Below, piece after piece: positions 8,435 through 17,072 of a stretch of DNA of 64,000 bases (the first letter of the stretch is position 1; each line of letters begins with the position of its first letter). Under the pieces are notes generated by a model, which did no database searches, was not told the DNA's origin, and worked only from the letters and a program-made list of their open reading frames with translations. Position numbers and translations under genes: made by a program. Source of the stretch: Actinomadura spongiicola (GTDB lineage Bacteria; Actinomycetota; Actinomycetes; Streptosporangiales; Streptosporangiaceae); contig NZ_QVNQ01000013.1 of assembly GCF_003432485.1 (NCBI RefSeq), positions 147,056 through 211,055 on the forward strand, written 5' to 3'.

Positions 8435-9127
8435 GTGGAAGGTTCGGCAAGGTCAGGCGACGTGTGGACGCGTCCTCGCGGCGGACGCCGCCCGAAGTTG
8501 ACGCGGGCGGCGATCGTCGAGGCGGCAATCAAGATCGCGGACGCCGAGGGCCTGGACGCGGTGTCGATTCGCCGCATCGCGAACGAGTTGGGTGTCCGTG
8601 CGATGAGCCTGTACACCCACATCGATGCGAAAGAGGACATCTTCGACCTCATGTACGACGAGGTCGCCAAGGAGGTCCTGGTCGAGGGAGAGTTGTCCGA
8701 CGACTGGCGCGAGGCGATCCTTCAGATCGTCCACAAGGAACGCGAGGTCGGTCTCAGGCATCCCTGGATGCTTGAGCTCGCCCACCGCTCTCCCCGCGTG
8801 GGGCCCAACGGTCTTCGTCATGTCGAGCAGTCCCTGGCCGCGGCCGCACTGCTCACCACAGATCCCGAGGCCATGCTGGCCATCGTCACCACCGTCGACC
8901 ACTACATGCTGGGCTACACGGTGCGAGAGCAACACGTCCGCGAGAACGGCCAGGAACGCGTCCACACCAGCCTCTTGGAGCGGGAGTACGTCCGCTCGCT
9001 CCTGGAGAGCGGTGAGTTCCCTCACCTCAAACCGCTCTTCGAGAAGGGCCTCTACGGTCGAGAGCACTTCACCGAGGGCCTGAACTGGTTGCTCGACGGC
9101 ATCGAACGCGACTACGCAGAGAAGTAG
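8435..9127 (+). CDS. TetR-family repressor of the divergent MFS pump
   Basis: A 230-residue repressor. The helix-turn-helix is at about residues 22-68: TRAAIVEAAIKIADAEGLDA, then SIRRIANELGV and MSLYTHIDAKEDI. The C-terminal ligand domain has the all-helical pattern of the TetR class-1 type (HPWMLEL, GPNGLRHVEQSL, VDHYMLGYT, FEKGLYGREHFTEGLNWLLD). Start GTG at 8435 lies 17 bases after the palindrome, with only a weak ribosome site, so the transcript may be nearly leaderless. The operator arrangement implies autoregulation and control of the exporter. The inducer is unknown. Confidence 0.87.
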   Translation: MEGSARSGDVWTRPRGGRRPKLTRAAIVEAAIKIADAEGLDAVSIRRIANELGVRAMSLYTHIDAKEDIFDLMYDEVAKEVLVEGELSDDWREAILQIVHKEREVGLRHPWMLELAHRSPRVGPNGLRHVEQSLAAAALLTTDPEAMLAIVTTVDHYMLGYTVREQHVRENGQERVHTSLLEREYVRSLLESGEFPHLKPLFEKGLYGREHFTEGLNWLLDGIERDYAEK

Positions 9128-9195
9128 CCCTTGGCCGCTACGACGTCGTAGCGTATGCGGCAGTGTACGTACCGCAATCATGAGACGGGGTTCAG

Positions 9196-10710
9196 GTGCG
9201 GGCAGCGAAGTTCCTCAGTGTCGCCGTGGTCTCGACACTCGCGGTGGCCACCGGATGCAACAGCGACGACGGCAGCGCCCGACGGTCAGTACCGTCCGCG
9301 AGCGCCCCAGCCGGCCTCGAAGCTTTCTACCAGCAGAAACCCTCCTGGAAGGACTGCCGGGACGGGTTCCAGTGCGCGACCGTCCAGGTGCCACTCGACT
9401 ACACCGAACCGGCCGGTGCGAAGGTCGGCATCTCCGTCATCAGACTCCCCGCGCAGAACGAATCCGCCCGGATCGGTTCGCTCCTCACCAACCCCGGCGG
9501 GCCCGGCGGTTCTGGCGTCAACTTCGTTCGCCAGGCGGCCCGCGCGTTCGGAAACGACCTGCGCGACCGCTTCGACATCGTCGGCTTCGACCCGCGCGGT
9601 GTCGCAGCCAGTGCCCCTGTCCGCTGTAACACCGGCCCTCAACTCGACGACTTCTTCGCCACCGACGCGTCCCCGGACGACAAGAAGGAAACCGACGCGC
9701 TCGCCACCGAAGGCCAGGAGTTCGCCCAGAACTGCAAGTCGAAGGCGTCCGCCACGCTCCCACACGTCGGAACCGTCAACGCCGCCCGCGACATGGACGT
9801 CCTACGCGCCGCCCTCGGCGACCCGAAGCTGACCTACTACGGCGCTTCCTACGGCACCTACCTGGGCGCCTTCTACGCCGAGCAGTTCCCCCAGAACATC
9901 CGCGCCTTCGTCCTGGACGGCGCCGTCGACCCGACACTCTCCTCGACCGACGTGCTGATCGAACAGGCCAAGGGCTTCGAAACCGCACTCCGCGCCTTCG
10001 CCGACGACTGCGTCCGAGCAGGCTCCTGCCGCTTCGGCAACTCCGTCGACGCGGTCCTGGCGACCATCTCGTCCTTCCTCGCCAAGACCGACCAGACACC
10101 GCTCGCGAACAGCCGAGACTCGCGAAAGGTCACCGAGTCCCTGGCCGTCATGGGTCTGGCCAGGGCCCTCTACGTGAAGGAGTACTGGCCCGTCCTCCGG
10201 CAGGCCCTCACCCAGGCCATACAGAAGTCCGACGGCACGATGCTCCTGACCCTCGCGGACGAGATGGTCGAACGCAAACCCGACGGCTCCTACAGCAACC
10301 AGACCGACGCGAACATGGCCGTCAACTGCGTCGACAAGCCCAACCCCCCGGACGCCGCCACCTACGCAAAGGCGGCCACCGAAGCCGAGAAGGCCGCTCC
10401 CCGCTTCGGCCCCTTCGTCGTCTGGGGCGGCATCCCCTGCGTCTACTGGCCCGCCCAGACGAAGGACCAACCAAAACCCATCACCGCCAAGGGCGCCGCC
10501 CCTATCCTGGTCATCGGCACCCTCCGCGACCCCGCCACACCGTACAAGTGGTCCCAGAGCCTCGCGGACCAACTCTCCAGCGGCGTCCTCCTCACCTTCG
10601 ACGGCGACGGCCACACCGCCTACCTCCAGGGTGACCACTGCATCACCCAGGCGACCGACAACTACCTCATCTCCACCGACCCACCAAAGGACGGCACCAC
10701 CTGCCGCTGA
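9196..10710 (+). CDS. Lipoprotein alpha/beta-hydrolase, tripeptidyl aminopeptidase type
   Basis: A 504-residue exported peptidase of the SlpD/SlpE/TAP type. The signal peptide ends in a lipobox (VATGC, Cys21), so it is likely membrane-anchored. The hydrolase fold begins with VQVPLDYTEP and the oxyanion loop NPGGPGGSG. The nucleophile is in GASYGTYLG (Ser about 218). The catalytic Asp is in LRDPATP (about 445) and His in GDGHTAYL (about 473), within the C-terminal TAP domain. Family members release N-terminal tripeptides from proteins outside the cell. Start GTG at 9196; the ribosome site is weak. It is monocistronic, 68 bases after the TetR gene. Confidence 0.87.
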   Translation: MRAAKFLSVAVVSTLAVATGCNSDDGSARRSVPSASAPAGLEAFYQQKPSWKDCRDGFQCATVQVPLDYTEPAGAKVGISVIRLPAQNESARIGSLLTNPGGPGGSGVNFVRQAARAFGNDLRDRFDIVGFDPRGVAASAPVRCNTGPQLDDFFATDASPDDKKETDALATEGQEFAQNCKSKASATLPHVGTVNAARDMDVLRAALGDPKLTYYGASYGTYLGAFYAEQFPQNIRAFVLDGAVDPTLSSTDVLIEQAKGFETALRAFADDCVRAGSCRFGNSVDAVLATISSFLAKTDQTPLANSRDSRKVTESLAVMGLARALYVKEYWPVLRQALTQAIQKSDGTMLLTLADEMVERKPDGSYSNQTDANMAVNCVDKPNPPDAATYAKAATEAEKAAPRFGPFVVWGGIPCVYWPAQTKDQPKPITAKGAAPILVIGTLRDPATPYKWSQSLADQLSSGVLLTFDGDGHTAYLQGDHCITQATDNYLISTDPPKDGTTCR

Positions 10711-10775
10711 ATAACCAGTGCACACGCACCCCCGCAGACCCGGTAGACTGCATCGCGCCGTGCTCCACACGGCAC

Positions 10776-10848
10776 GCCGCCTTAGCTCAGTCGGCAGAGC
10801 GATTCACTCGTAATGAATAGGTCGTCGGTTCGATTCCGACAGGCGGCT
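10776..10848 (+). tRNA. tRNA-Thr (anticodon CGT)
   Basis: A 73-base cloverleaf. The acceptor stem GCCGCCT pairs with AGGCGGC, the D-arm has AGCTCAGTCGGCAGAGC, and the anticodon stem ATTCA/TGAAT encloses loop CTCGTAA, so the anticodon is CGT. The T-arm is GTCGG-TTCGATT-CCGAC. The discriminator is T and the CCA end is encoded (10849-10851). An integrase relic follows on the other strand, suggesting its 3' end was once an attachment site. Confidence 0.97.
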
Positions 10849-10855
10849 CCACCTC

Positions 10856-10889
10856 AAAGGCCCCCTTCCGAGCGTGGAAGGGGGCCTTT
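10856..10889 (+). terminator. Rho-independent terminator after tRNA-Thr
   Basis: A perfect 14-bp stem, AAAGGCCCCCTTCC (10856-10869) with GGAAGGGGGCCTTT (10876-10889), and loop GAGCGT. It sits five bases past the encoded CCA. Confidence 0.85.
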
Positions 10890-11390
10890 GCTGACAGCAG
10901 CATCTGGGCGGCCTCGTTCATGACTCGCGGGAACACGTCGGCAGCGGCCACCTCGGCTGGTCGGGTCATGTGTGCGTAGACCCGGAGGGCGATGGCGGAT
11001 CGGTATGCCCGAGTCGAGCGGCCACCATAGGGGCGGGGGCGCTGGCCGAGAGCAACGTGGTCGCGTGGATGAGTCGCAGGTGGTGAAGCCGGGTGTGGGG
11101 GAGCGGCTCAGCCGGACGCGGCCCGTCCCTCGGTTTGTGGTAGGTCCGAATGGTCTCGGTCATGAGTCAGCCGATCGAGTCCGAATGGATAGGGTTGCCC
11201 AGCCGAGCGCGGCTACGTAGTCGTCTTCCGAACCGCGTCACTTCTCGCCGACGAGGAGCTTGTTGGCCGCCTAACCCTTGCTGTGCTCGCGGAGGACGCT
11301 TACGGCACGGGATCGGTCGCTCTTGGTCGCCCCCTCGATGTGCTCGCCGGCGATGACGTCCCGGGTGGAACGTTGATTGGGTTCTGCGTT
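10890..11390 (-). pseudogene. Frameshifted tyrosine recombinase (integrase) relic
   Basis: Minus-strand translation gives the catalytic half of a phage/ICE-type integrase in pieces. EHIEGATKSDRSRAVSVLRE (about 11280-11350) is the core beta-sheet region. TETIRTYHKPRDG, then LHHLRLIHATTLL and VAARLGHTDP carry the box II arginine and the LGH histidine. After a frameshift near 10995 come IALRVYAHMTRPAEVAAADV (the nucleophile tyrosine) and VFPRVMNEAA. Stops and shifts between the pieces make it inactive. It points into the tRNA-Thr 3' end, as integrases of actinomycete integrative elements do. Confidence 0.8.
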
Positions 11391-11582
11391 GCGTTGAGGG
11401 TGCCCGGTGGTCGCGCCCAGTTCTGGGAGTTGGGCATGCGGCCTGTGCCGTCCGCTCATGTCGCGCGTTTCTGTACGCGCCCGCCTTACCTGAGCAGTCG
11501 GAGGGCCCCAAGGTGCAGGTTGCAGAAGTCCGGTGTCAGCCGGTCATGCGCGTGAAGTCGCGCTTGTTGCCCTCAATCGTCG
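11391..11582. other. Decayed DNA beyond the integrase relic
   Basis: No gene recognised. It probably holds the missing N-terminal part of the integrase in scrambled form, but I cannot align it by eye. Confidence 0.3.
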
Positions 11583-11828
11583 TTAAAGTGAGCTTTTTCC
11601 GTTGTCGGCGGGCACGGCATCCAGGTCGACCTTGACCGTGTCGCAGTCAAGCGAAACGCGGTACTGCCCATAGCTCAAGAGTTTCTGACTCCACTTCATC
11701 GACGGAGTTGCGCCACTCATAACGCCACTTACCTGCAACGGTGTCGAGGTCGCCGTCAGAGCAGGCTGAAGCGCCCAAGATCAAGAACGTGATGGGAGGA
11801 TAGATAACAGTCGGCGCACTGGGATCAC
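11583..11828 (-). pseudogene. Small lipoprotein gene broken by two frameshifts
   Basis: Three consecutive pieces in three frames join into a plausible lipoprotein of about 80 residues. From GTG at 11828: VIPVRRLLSILP (signal start); then ITFLILGASACSDGDLDTVA with a lipobox (ASAC) and GKWRYEWRNSVDEVESE; then SYGQYRVSLDCDTVKVDLDA and VPADNGKSSL ending at a TAA (11585-11583). The short GKW...YRVSLDC pattern recalls META-type lipoproteins, tentatively. The shifts lie near 11795 and 11680. Confidence 0.5.
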
Positions 11829-12559
11829 TCCGAAGGTGTGGCGGTCAGCAGCCGCTAGCCTCGCACTATCTCTACCTGACTCAGGAGGGAAGTGTTTGAG
11901 CGAGCCCTTCGCCAGGTGGTATCGCAGCTTCCTGGAAGCCTTGCGCTGCGGGGGATGCCCCCTAGGCAACCGTGTGTCTCAGGCCGGGCGCCGTTCGCAT
12001 AAAAGCATCCTTCGGAACGGTGCATCGACTAACGCGGGTGCTAACAACTCGGATGAACCCGGAATCTGGCGCCTGGACGGGTGCTGAGAAGGTCAGCGGA
12101 TGAGTCCGGGCGGCTGTGGGTTCTGCTCGGCAGGGTGTGTCCATGGCCGGGACCAGGCTGCCCCTGTTGCGTCTGGGGTATGTAAGGGGCGAACTCGGAC
12201 ACGCGCCGATCGATGTTCGCGGCCCCTGGCAGTTCTCATTGCGGCTTGTTTACTGGACGCAATGGTGTGACGATAGTCTGGTGTTCGCGGCTCGTTTTGG
12301 GCCGACCCGGTTGCGGCGGGAATGGGCGTCGGTCGGTCTTTGGATGCGCCTGAGTGTCCCATGGCCCGCGCGGCGTGGTACCTGTTTGCGGCGGCTGTTG
12401 TGAGGTCAAGCCGTTCTGGCGCGCACAGTATCCAAGGCCCAGGCTGGGTCGGCGCCATTGCAGTATGTCTCGGGGCTTTCTGCTAGCGGGTATGCACCTG
12501 TTCGAGCGTCCCCGTTACTGCTCGTGGCATGATCGTTGTAAGTTGATCGGAGGGTGATG
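11829..12559. other. Non-coding or decayed stretch
   Basis: About 730 bases without a gene I can support. Open frames here (for example 12116-12403 on the plus strand) have no family pattern and no ribosome site. The last 60 bases presumably hold the promoter of the gene at 12560. Confidence 0.4.
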
Positions 12560-12970
12560 GTGATCAGCGGAGATGACCCTCGGCGTAGGTGGATTGTTCG
12601 GCTCATCGCAGAGTTGAGCGCGGTTCTGCAGGAAGATATAACGTTTGCGGAGCCTCTTGAGGAGGCCTTCGTAGGTGACGACGCGTTCTGCTGTGCCATC
12701 CGTAGTTCGCCTCCGCATGGCAACGGCTTCCGATTGTGCTGGGAAGGTGTGCTGGGGATGGAACTCATCGACGGGGAGCCTCGTGCCAGCGTTTCGCTTT
12801 TTCTGTACAGCCGGAATCGGCGGCTTGGGCAGATGGGCGACAGGAATGGCAGCTTCTTGGAGCTCGTCTACGAGGGTTCGCTGGAACATGGCGGGCGGTG
12901 GGGGACTCCCGTGTGGCTTCGGGACGACTTTGGCGAGTACCTCGCGTATGAATCGTACGGCGATCGGTGA
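12560..12970 (+). CDS. Hypothetical protein, 136 residues
   Basis: Not recognised. It is an acidic soluble alpha/beta protein: a charged N-terminal helix (RRRWIVRLIAELSAVLQED) followed by strands ending in ELVYEGSLEHGGRWGTPVWL and a C-terminal EYLAYESYGD. There is no signal peptide or membrane segment. Three in-frame starts compete (GTG 12554, ATG 12557, GTG 12560). The ribosome site GGAGGG at 12549-12554 is correctly spaced only from the GTG at 12560. It lies in decayed accessory DNA but its own frame is intact. Confidence 0.55.
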   Translation: MISGDDPRRRWIVRLIAELSAVLQEDITFAEPLEEAFVGDDAFCCAIRSSPPHGNGFRLCWEGVLGMELIDGEPRASVSLFLYSRNRRLGQMGDRNGSFLELVYEGSLEHGGRWGTPVWLRDDFGEYLAYESYGDR

Positions 12971-13189
12971 ACGAGCATCATGCACGGCCGCTGGACCTCA
13001 ACAGGGGTCAGGTGGGCGCGTTCGACTCTGCGGGATGTCGGCGTGTGGCGGCGATGTTCTGGGTGAGTGGGTTTGAAACGGCGGGAGCGGGCGTGTTCTC
13101 CAGACGGTCTCGGGGTGGTGCTTACGGTCTGGTGAGGGCTGGGGGCGGTGCTCCTATTGAGGCCTGGGTTCCCTGTCGGGACGTGGTGC

Positions 13190-13582
13190 TTAGCCGACGG
13201 GTTGGGGGGACGGGGCCAGGTGCTCGGCGAGGATCTTCAGGTGGGTTTCGCGGGCTTCGGCGTGACATCGGCGGCCCGCGTCGGTGATGGCGACGACGAC
13301 GCCGCGGCGGTCGAACTCGCAGAGGTCGCGTCGGACGTAGCTCTGTTTCTCCAGGCGGGCGACGGTGCGGGAGAGGGCGCTCTGGCTGAGGTACATGGCC
13401 GCGGCGATCTCCTGCATGCGGGGCTTGTCACATTGGGCGTCGACGAGGCGATCGAGCGTCTCGTACTCGCTCATGGTGAGGCCGTGGGCGTCCTGGAGCG
13501 CGCGGTCGAGGGCGCACGCGAGCTTGTTGTAGCAGGTCGCGAGCTCACGCCACCGGTCGATGAGGGCAGCCTCCGCTTTCAT
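13190..13582 (-). CDS. MarR-family regulator
   Basis: A 130-residue winged helix-turn-helix regulator. The fold is clear: dimerisation helix (AALIDRWRELATCYNKLACA), LTMSEYETLDRLV, recognition region MQEIAAAMYLSQSALSRTVA-RLEKQ, wing DRRGVVVAITDAGRR and a C-terminal helix. It is divergent from the MFS gene at 13643 and most likely represses it. I take the ATG at 13582; starts at 13609 or 13618 would add 9-12 residues and none has a good ribosome site. Confidence 0.85.
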   Translation of the reverse strand: MKAEAALIDRWRELATCYNKLACALDRALQDAHGLTMSEYETLDRLVDAQCDKPRMQEIAAAMYLSQSALSRTVARLEKQSYVRRDLCEFDRRGVVVAITDAGRRCHAEARETHLKILAEHLAPSPQPVG

Positions 13583-13612
13583 GGCGCGGATCGTACCATG
13601 TGCGCGCATCTG

Positions 13613-13669
13613 ATGCACATGAATTAAGTTCCGAGGAATCTAGTGCATGGACATTGGATGCATGTGCAT
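13613..13669. promoter_or_regulatory. Putative MarR operators between the regulator and MFS genes
   Basis: ATGCACAT at 13613-13620 and ATGCA-tg-TGCAT at 13658-13669 (an inverted repeat with a 2-base centre) share the ATGCA/TGCAT half-site; a further GTGCAT is at 13643-13648. They flank both possible starts, as MarR sites usually do. Confidence 0.55.
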
Positions 13670-15136
13670 GTAGTGTCCTCCGACGTGACTATCACTGACA
13701 CCTCACCTGCCTCTACCGTCGGCGCGCCGACCACCAAGAGCGCGCCGGCCGAACAGACCTGGACTCCTCGGCTGTGGGGGGTCCTCGCGGTCCTGTGCGC
13801 CGTGTTGTTCCTGGACGGACTCGACGTCTCGATGGTCGGCGTCGCGCTGCCGTCCATCGGCGCCGAGTTGGGCCTGTCCACGACGTCGCTGCAGTGGATC
13901 GTGAACGGTTACGTCCTTGGTTACGGCGGTCTGCTGCTGCTCGGTGGACGCACCGCGGACCTGCTCGGACGCCGGAAGGTGTTCATCATCGCGCTCGCGG
14001 TGTTCGCCGTGGCGTCGCTGATCGGCGGGCTCGTCAACAACGGCGCCCTGTTGATCGCCACCCGTTTCATCAAGGGGCTCGCCGCCGCGTTCACCGCACC
14101 GACCGCTTTGTCGATCTTGACCACTACGTTCCAGGAGGGACCGGCACGTAACCGGGCGTTGTCGGTCTTCTCGGTCTTCGGGGCCAGCGGCTACTCGTCG
14201 GGGCTGATCCTCGGCGGCCTGCTGACGGGCATCGGGTGGCGTTGGACGTTCCTGACGCCGGTGCCTCTCGCCCTTATCGCGCTTGTCGCGGGTCTCGCGC
14301 TGATCCCGAAGGACCGGCCTGCGGCCGGTGGCGGCCATGACATCGTCGGGGCCGTGACGCTCACCGGCGGCATGCTGCTCGCCGTGTACGCGGTCGTCTC
14401 CGCACCTGAACGCGGGTGGCTCGACCCCGTCACGCTGGGGTTGGTCGCGTTGGCGGTGGCGCTGCTGGGCGCCTTCTTCGTGGCGGAGAACAAGGTGCGG
14501 CACCCGCTGATCCGGCTCGGCATCCTGCGGATCGGGTCGATCGTGCGGGCGAACCTGAGCATCATCGCGCTGTTCGGGTCGTACCTGAGTTTCCAGTTCA
14601 TGATGACGCTCTACCTGCAGGACGTCCTGCACTGGTCGCCGCTGAAGATGGCGCTGGCGTTGCTGCCGGCCGGGCTTGTCGTGGCCGTTGGTTCCCCGTT
14701 CGTCGGGCACCTGATCAACCGGTTCGGCACGCCCAGGCTGATCATCAGCGCGCTGACGTCCCTGAGCCTCGGTTACGCGTGGTTCCTGGTGACGGCAGGG
14801 AACACTCCGAACTACCTGGTGACGGTTCTGCCGACGATGGTGCTGCTGGGCGGCGGATTCGCGTTCGGGTTCAGCTCGATCATGGCGCAGGCGACGGAAG
14901 GGATCGACGACTCTGAACAGGGTCTGGCGTCCGGTCTCGTCCACACGTCGGCCCAGGTCGGGGCCGCCCTGGTCTTGGCGGTGGTCACGGTTCTGGTCGC
15001 GGACGGAACCGCGGCCGGTAGCGAGAACTTCGCCGAGTTCCACCCGGGCGTCAACCTGGTCAGTGTCGTCGCCGTGGTCGGCTTGCTCCTGAACCTGGTG
15101 CCGCTCCTGCGCCGCTACCGTCCCAAGCACGCCTGA
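13643..15136 (+). CDS. MFS exporter, DHA2 (14-TM) type
   Basis: A 497-residue membrane exporter. The first helix has LFLDGLDVSMVGVALPSIGA, then WIVNGYVLGYGGLLLLGGR, the A motif GGRTADLLGRRKVF and the antiporter motif region GYSSGLILGGLLTGIGWRW. Around 14 hydrophobic helices are visible and the protein ends RRYRPKHA. The start is uncertain: GTG at 13643 has a GAGGA five bases upstream, while ATG 13658 and GTG 13685 are alternatives. If 13643 is right, the palindrome at 13658 lies inside the coding region. Probably repressed by the divergent MarR protein. The cargo is unknown. Confidence 0.86.
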   Translation: MHGHWMHVHVVSSDVTITDTSPASTVGAPTTKSAPAEQTWTPRLWGVLAVLCAVLFLDGLDVSMVGVALPSIGAELGLSTTSLQWIVNGYVLGYGGLLLLGGRTADLLGRRKVFIIALAVFAVASLIGGLVNNGALLIATRFIKGLAAAFTAPTALSILTTTFQEGPARNRALSVFSVFGASGYSSGLILGGLLTGIGWRWTFLTPVPLALIALVAGLALIPKDRPAAGGGHDIVGAVTLTGGMLLAVYAVVSAPERGWLDPVTLGLVALAVALLGAFFVAENKVRHPLIRLGILRIGSIVRANLSIIALFGSYLSFQFMMTLYLQDVLHWSPLKMALALLPAGLVVAVGSPFVGHLINRFGTPRLIISALTSLSLGYAWFLVTAGNTPNYLVTVLPTMVLLGGGFAFGFSSIMAQATEGIDDSEQGLASGLVHTSAQVGAALVLAVVTVLVADGTAAGSENFAEFHPGVNLVSVVAVVGLLLNLVPLLRRYRPKHA

Positions 15137-15162
15137 TCCGGACGATCCGGACCGACGACCAC

Positions 15163-15195
15163 GCGGGGACGCGCTCACCATGAGCGCGTCCCCGC
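15163..15195 (+). terminator. Strong terminator after the MFS gene
   Basis: A perfect 15-bp stem, GCGGGGACGCGCTCA (15163-15177) with TGAGCGCGTCCCCGC (15181-15195), and loop CCA. Confidence 0.85.
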
Positions 15196-15398
15196 CTCGT
15201 GTTCTGGGATGTCGTCGGGCACGCGTCCGCCCGCATGCGGAGGGTCGACGCCTGTGCCTTCCTGGCCCTGCCCAAGACGCGCTGCGCGAACGTGTGGTGG
15301 GTTGGCTCGTTGGCCTCGTGGACCAAAAGCGTCGCCGGTCCACGCTCCGGCTGCCCAGTAGGAAGTTGCGGCAAGGCGTGCGCCACGGCCCTGCTCTG

Positions 15399-15663
15399 TC
15401 ATTGCGGGACGACCATCAGCTCGTTGAGCGCGGACGTGCATGACCCAGTCTCGGGGTGAACCAACCCATCCGGCGCGGGTGTCGTCAGTCCACTCCACGA
15501 AACTGGCCTTCACGGGTAGCACGTACTCGGATGCCTGGCCGATCGGCTCGCCGTCCATGCGACCGATGACGACCTCGGAAAAGAGCGCTTGGGCGTAGTC
15601 GGGGAGTTGCCCAGCGAACCGCTCTGCGGAGTAGGGCAGCTGGTCAACCATGCCCTGCTGCAT
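15399..15663 (-). pseudogene. Possible relic of an unknown gene
   Basis: An open stretch reads as a plausible protein (LPDYAQALFSEVVIGRMDGE, then GSPRDWVMHVR). In the next frame it ends ALNELMVVPQ followed by a stop. This looks like a frameshifted C-terminus of a small soluble protein. I do not recognise the family. It could also be a fortuitous open frame. Confidence 0.3.
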
Positions 15664-16004
15664 GTGAGTTCGAGAGGCGGTGGGAGTCGTGTCGAGAACG
15701 GTCGTGGTCAGCCTCCTGTTCCGGTGCCTGCCACACTGCGCAGGAAGTTTCGTGCGAGCGGACGCCGGCGGTCGCCGCTGCGGGCCGGCATGAGGTCTTG
15801 TGCCGGTCGGTCACGCCCTCGTCGTCCGCACCCTGCCCTGGGGGAGTGGGCTGGTCGGCGGTCCACAGGGTGGGGAGGATGCTGGTGGGCGCGTCGGCTG
15901 GCCTGCGCTTGGACTGATAAGTCGTGCTGGCCGAGGGGGAGAGCTTCGGCCCGGGGTCGGCGAGGTCTGCCTTCAAGAGCGACGTGCCGTTCCCGGCGAT
16001 CTGC
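15664..16004. other. Non-coding stretch
   Basis: No gene, RNA or clear repeat seen. Confidence 0.4.
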
Positions 16005-16699
16005 TCAGCCGAGTGGGTCGGGAGTGTCCCGGTGTCGTGTTGCCCGCGCAGTCCCGACCTGGTTTCTTCGTAGTGGACTGATCGGTCCGCCAGGGGCCCG
16101 GTGAGGTTGGCCGGACTGGGGCGGCTGCGGAAGACGGACGGAAAGTCTGCGGCGTTGTAGATACGCCTCTGCGTCTGAGCTCAACGCTCGTAAGTGCCGT
16201 GCAGCGCCGTAGCCCGAGAGCACGCTCCGGTGTTCCAGGATCGGCTGGGCTGCGGGGAAGGCACGGACCACCTGAGGCGACCACAGTTCGAGAACTTCTT
16301 TGGGGCGAACGTGGCGGCGTGTGTAGTAGAGCGCCAGGACGTTCAGTTGAGCCAAAGAGTTGTTGATCTTAACGTATCAACTTGGGTGAGCTGCTCGACC
16401 TGGCGTTGTTCCTCCGCCATCAGGTAGAGAAGTCGGCGGCCCTCTTGTTGATCGGCGGTGACCAGTCGATCGTGAAGGTTCAGCAGAAGGTCATGCTTGT
16501 TTCGCGCTCGGTCGTAAGCGAAAGTTCCCAGGCTTAAGGCGAGGGCGAGGGCGAGAAAGGCAATCACGATGCTTATGTTGCTACTCCGTGGCCGGGGCGC
16601 GACTCTGTCTTTCGACGGTGCCGAATCACGGTCGGCTCCATTCGACAGGAGTGTGTTGTGGCCGAGGTCGGTCGGATCTTGCCACTGAAAAGTGATCAT
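16005..16699 (-). pseudogene. Frameshifted single-TM membrane protein gene
   Basis: From an ATG at 16699 the frame encodes a hydrophilic N-terminus, one membrane helix (ISIVIAFLALALALSLGTFA) and a helical region (NLHDRLVTADQQEGRRLLYL, MAEEQRQVEQLTQVD). It then stops at 16343. The continuation lies one frame over: NNSLAQLNVLALYYTRRHV, VLELWSPQVVRAFPAAQPIL and HLRALSSDAEAYLQRRR. The two halves match the usual layout of actinomycete proteins with one helix and a helical 'GRRLLY...LN-LA-Y...LELW' domain. The single-base shift is around 16365-16372. Alternatively the shift is a sequencing error and the gene is intact. Confidence 0.65.
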
Positions 16700-17072
16700 C
16701 TTGGGGGGCGAGAGGTAGGAGATGGTCGGGTGTCCTGGTACACGTCCGCTGCAGGGTCGCACAGAGCATCCGAGCGAGGAAGACAGGTGCCCTGCTGTAG
16801 TGGTCAGCGCCGGTCCCAGGGGCGGTTTGCGGGCCGGCTCGTCGACTGACGACTGGGATGGCGTCGCCTACCGGTGGTGGGACGGGGGCGACCCTGCAGG
16901 TTGCTGCCTGCAGACCCAGTGAAGGCCGCCGACGAGCTCGGCGTCAGCTATAGCGCGGAGTGATTCAGGGCGGTGAACTGCATGCCTCTCTGAGATTGGG
17001 GTGAACACTTGCGCGTGTAGGTGTGATTGTGGATTGAGTGCGAGTGGTGTTTGGTGGGCTGTGGTGGGTTGG
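16700..17072. other. Non-coding stretch
   Basis: Between the frameshifted membrane gene and the VIT/vWA gene. A T/G-rich strand at 16990-17072 is the downstream tail of the VIT gene. No feature supported. Confidence 0.4.

Noticed and set aside
12116..12403. 95-codon plus-strand open frame in decayed DNA
   Set aside because: No ribosome site, no recognisable pattern and cysteine/arginine-rich tail typical of a chance frame.
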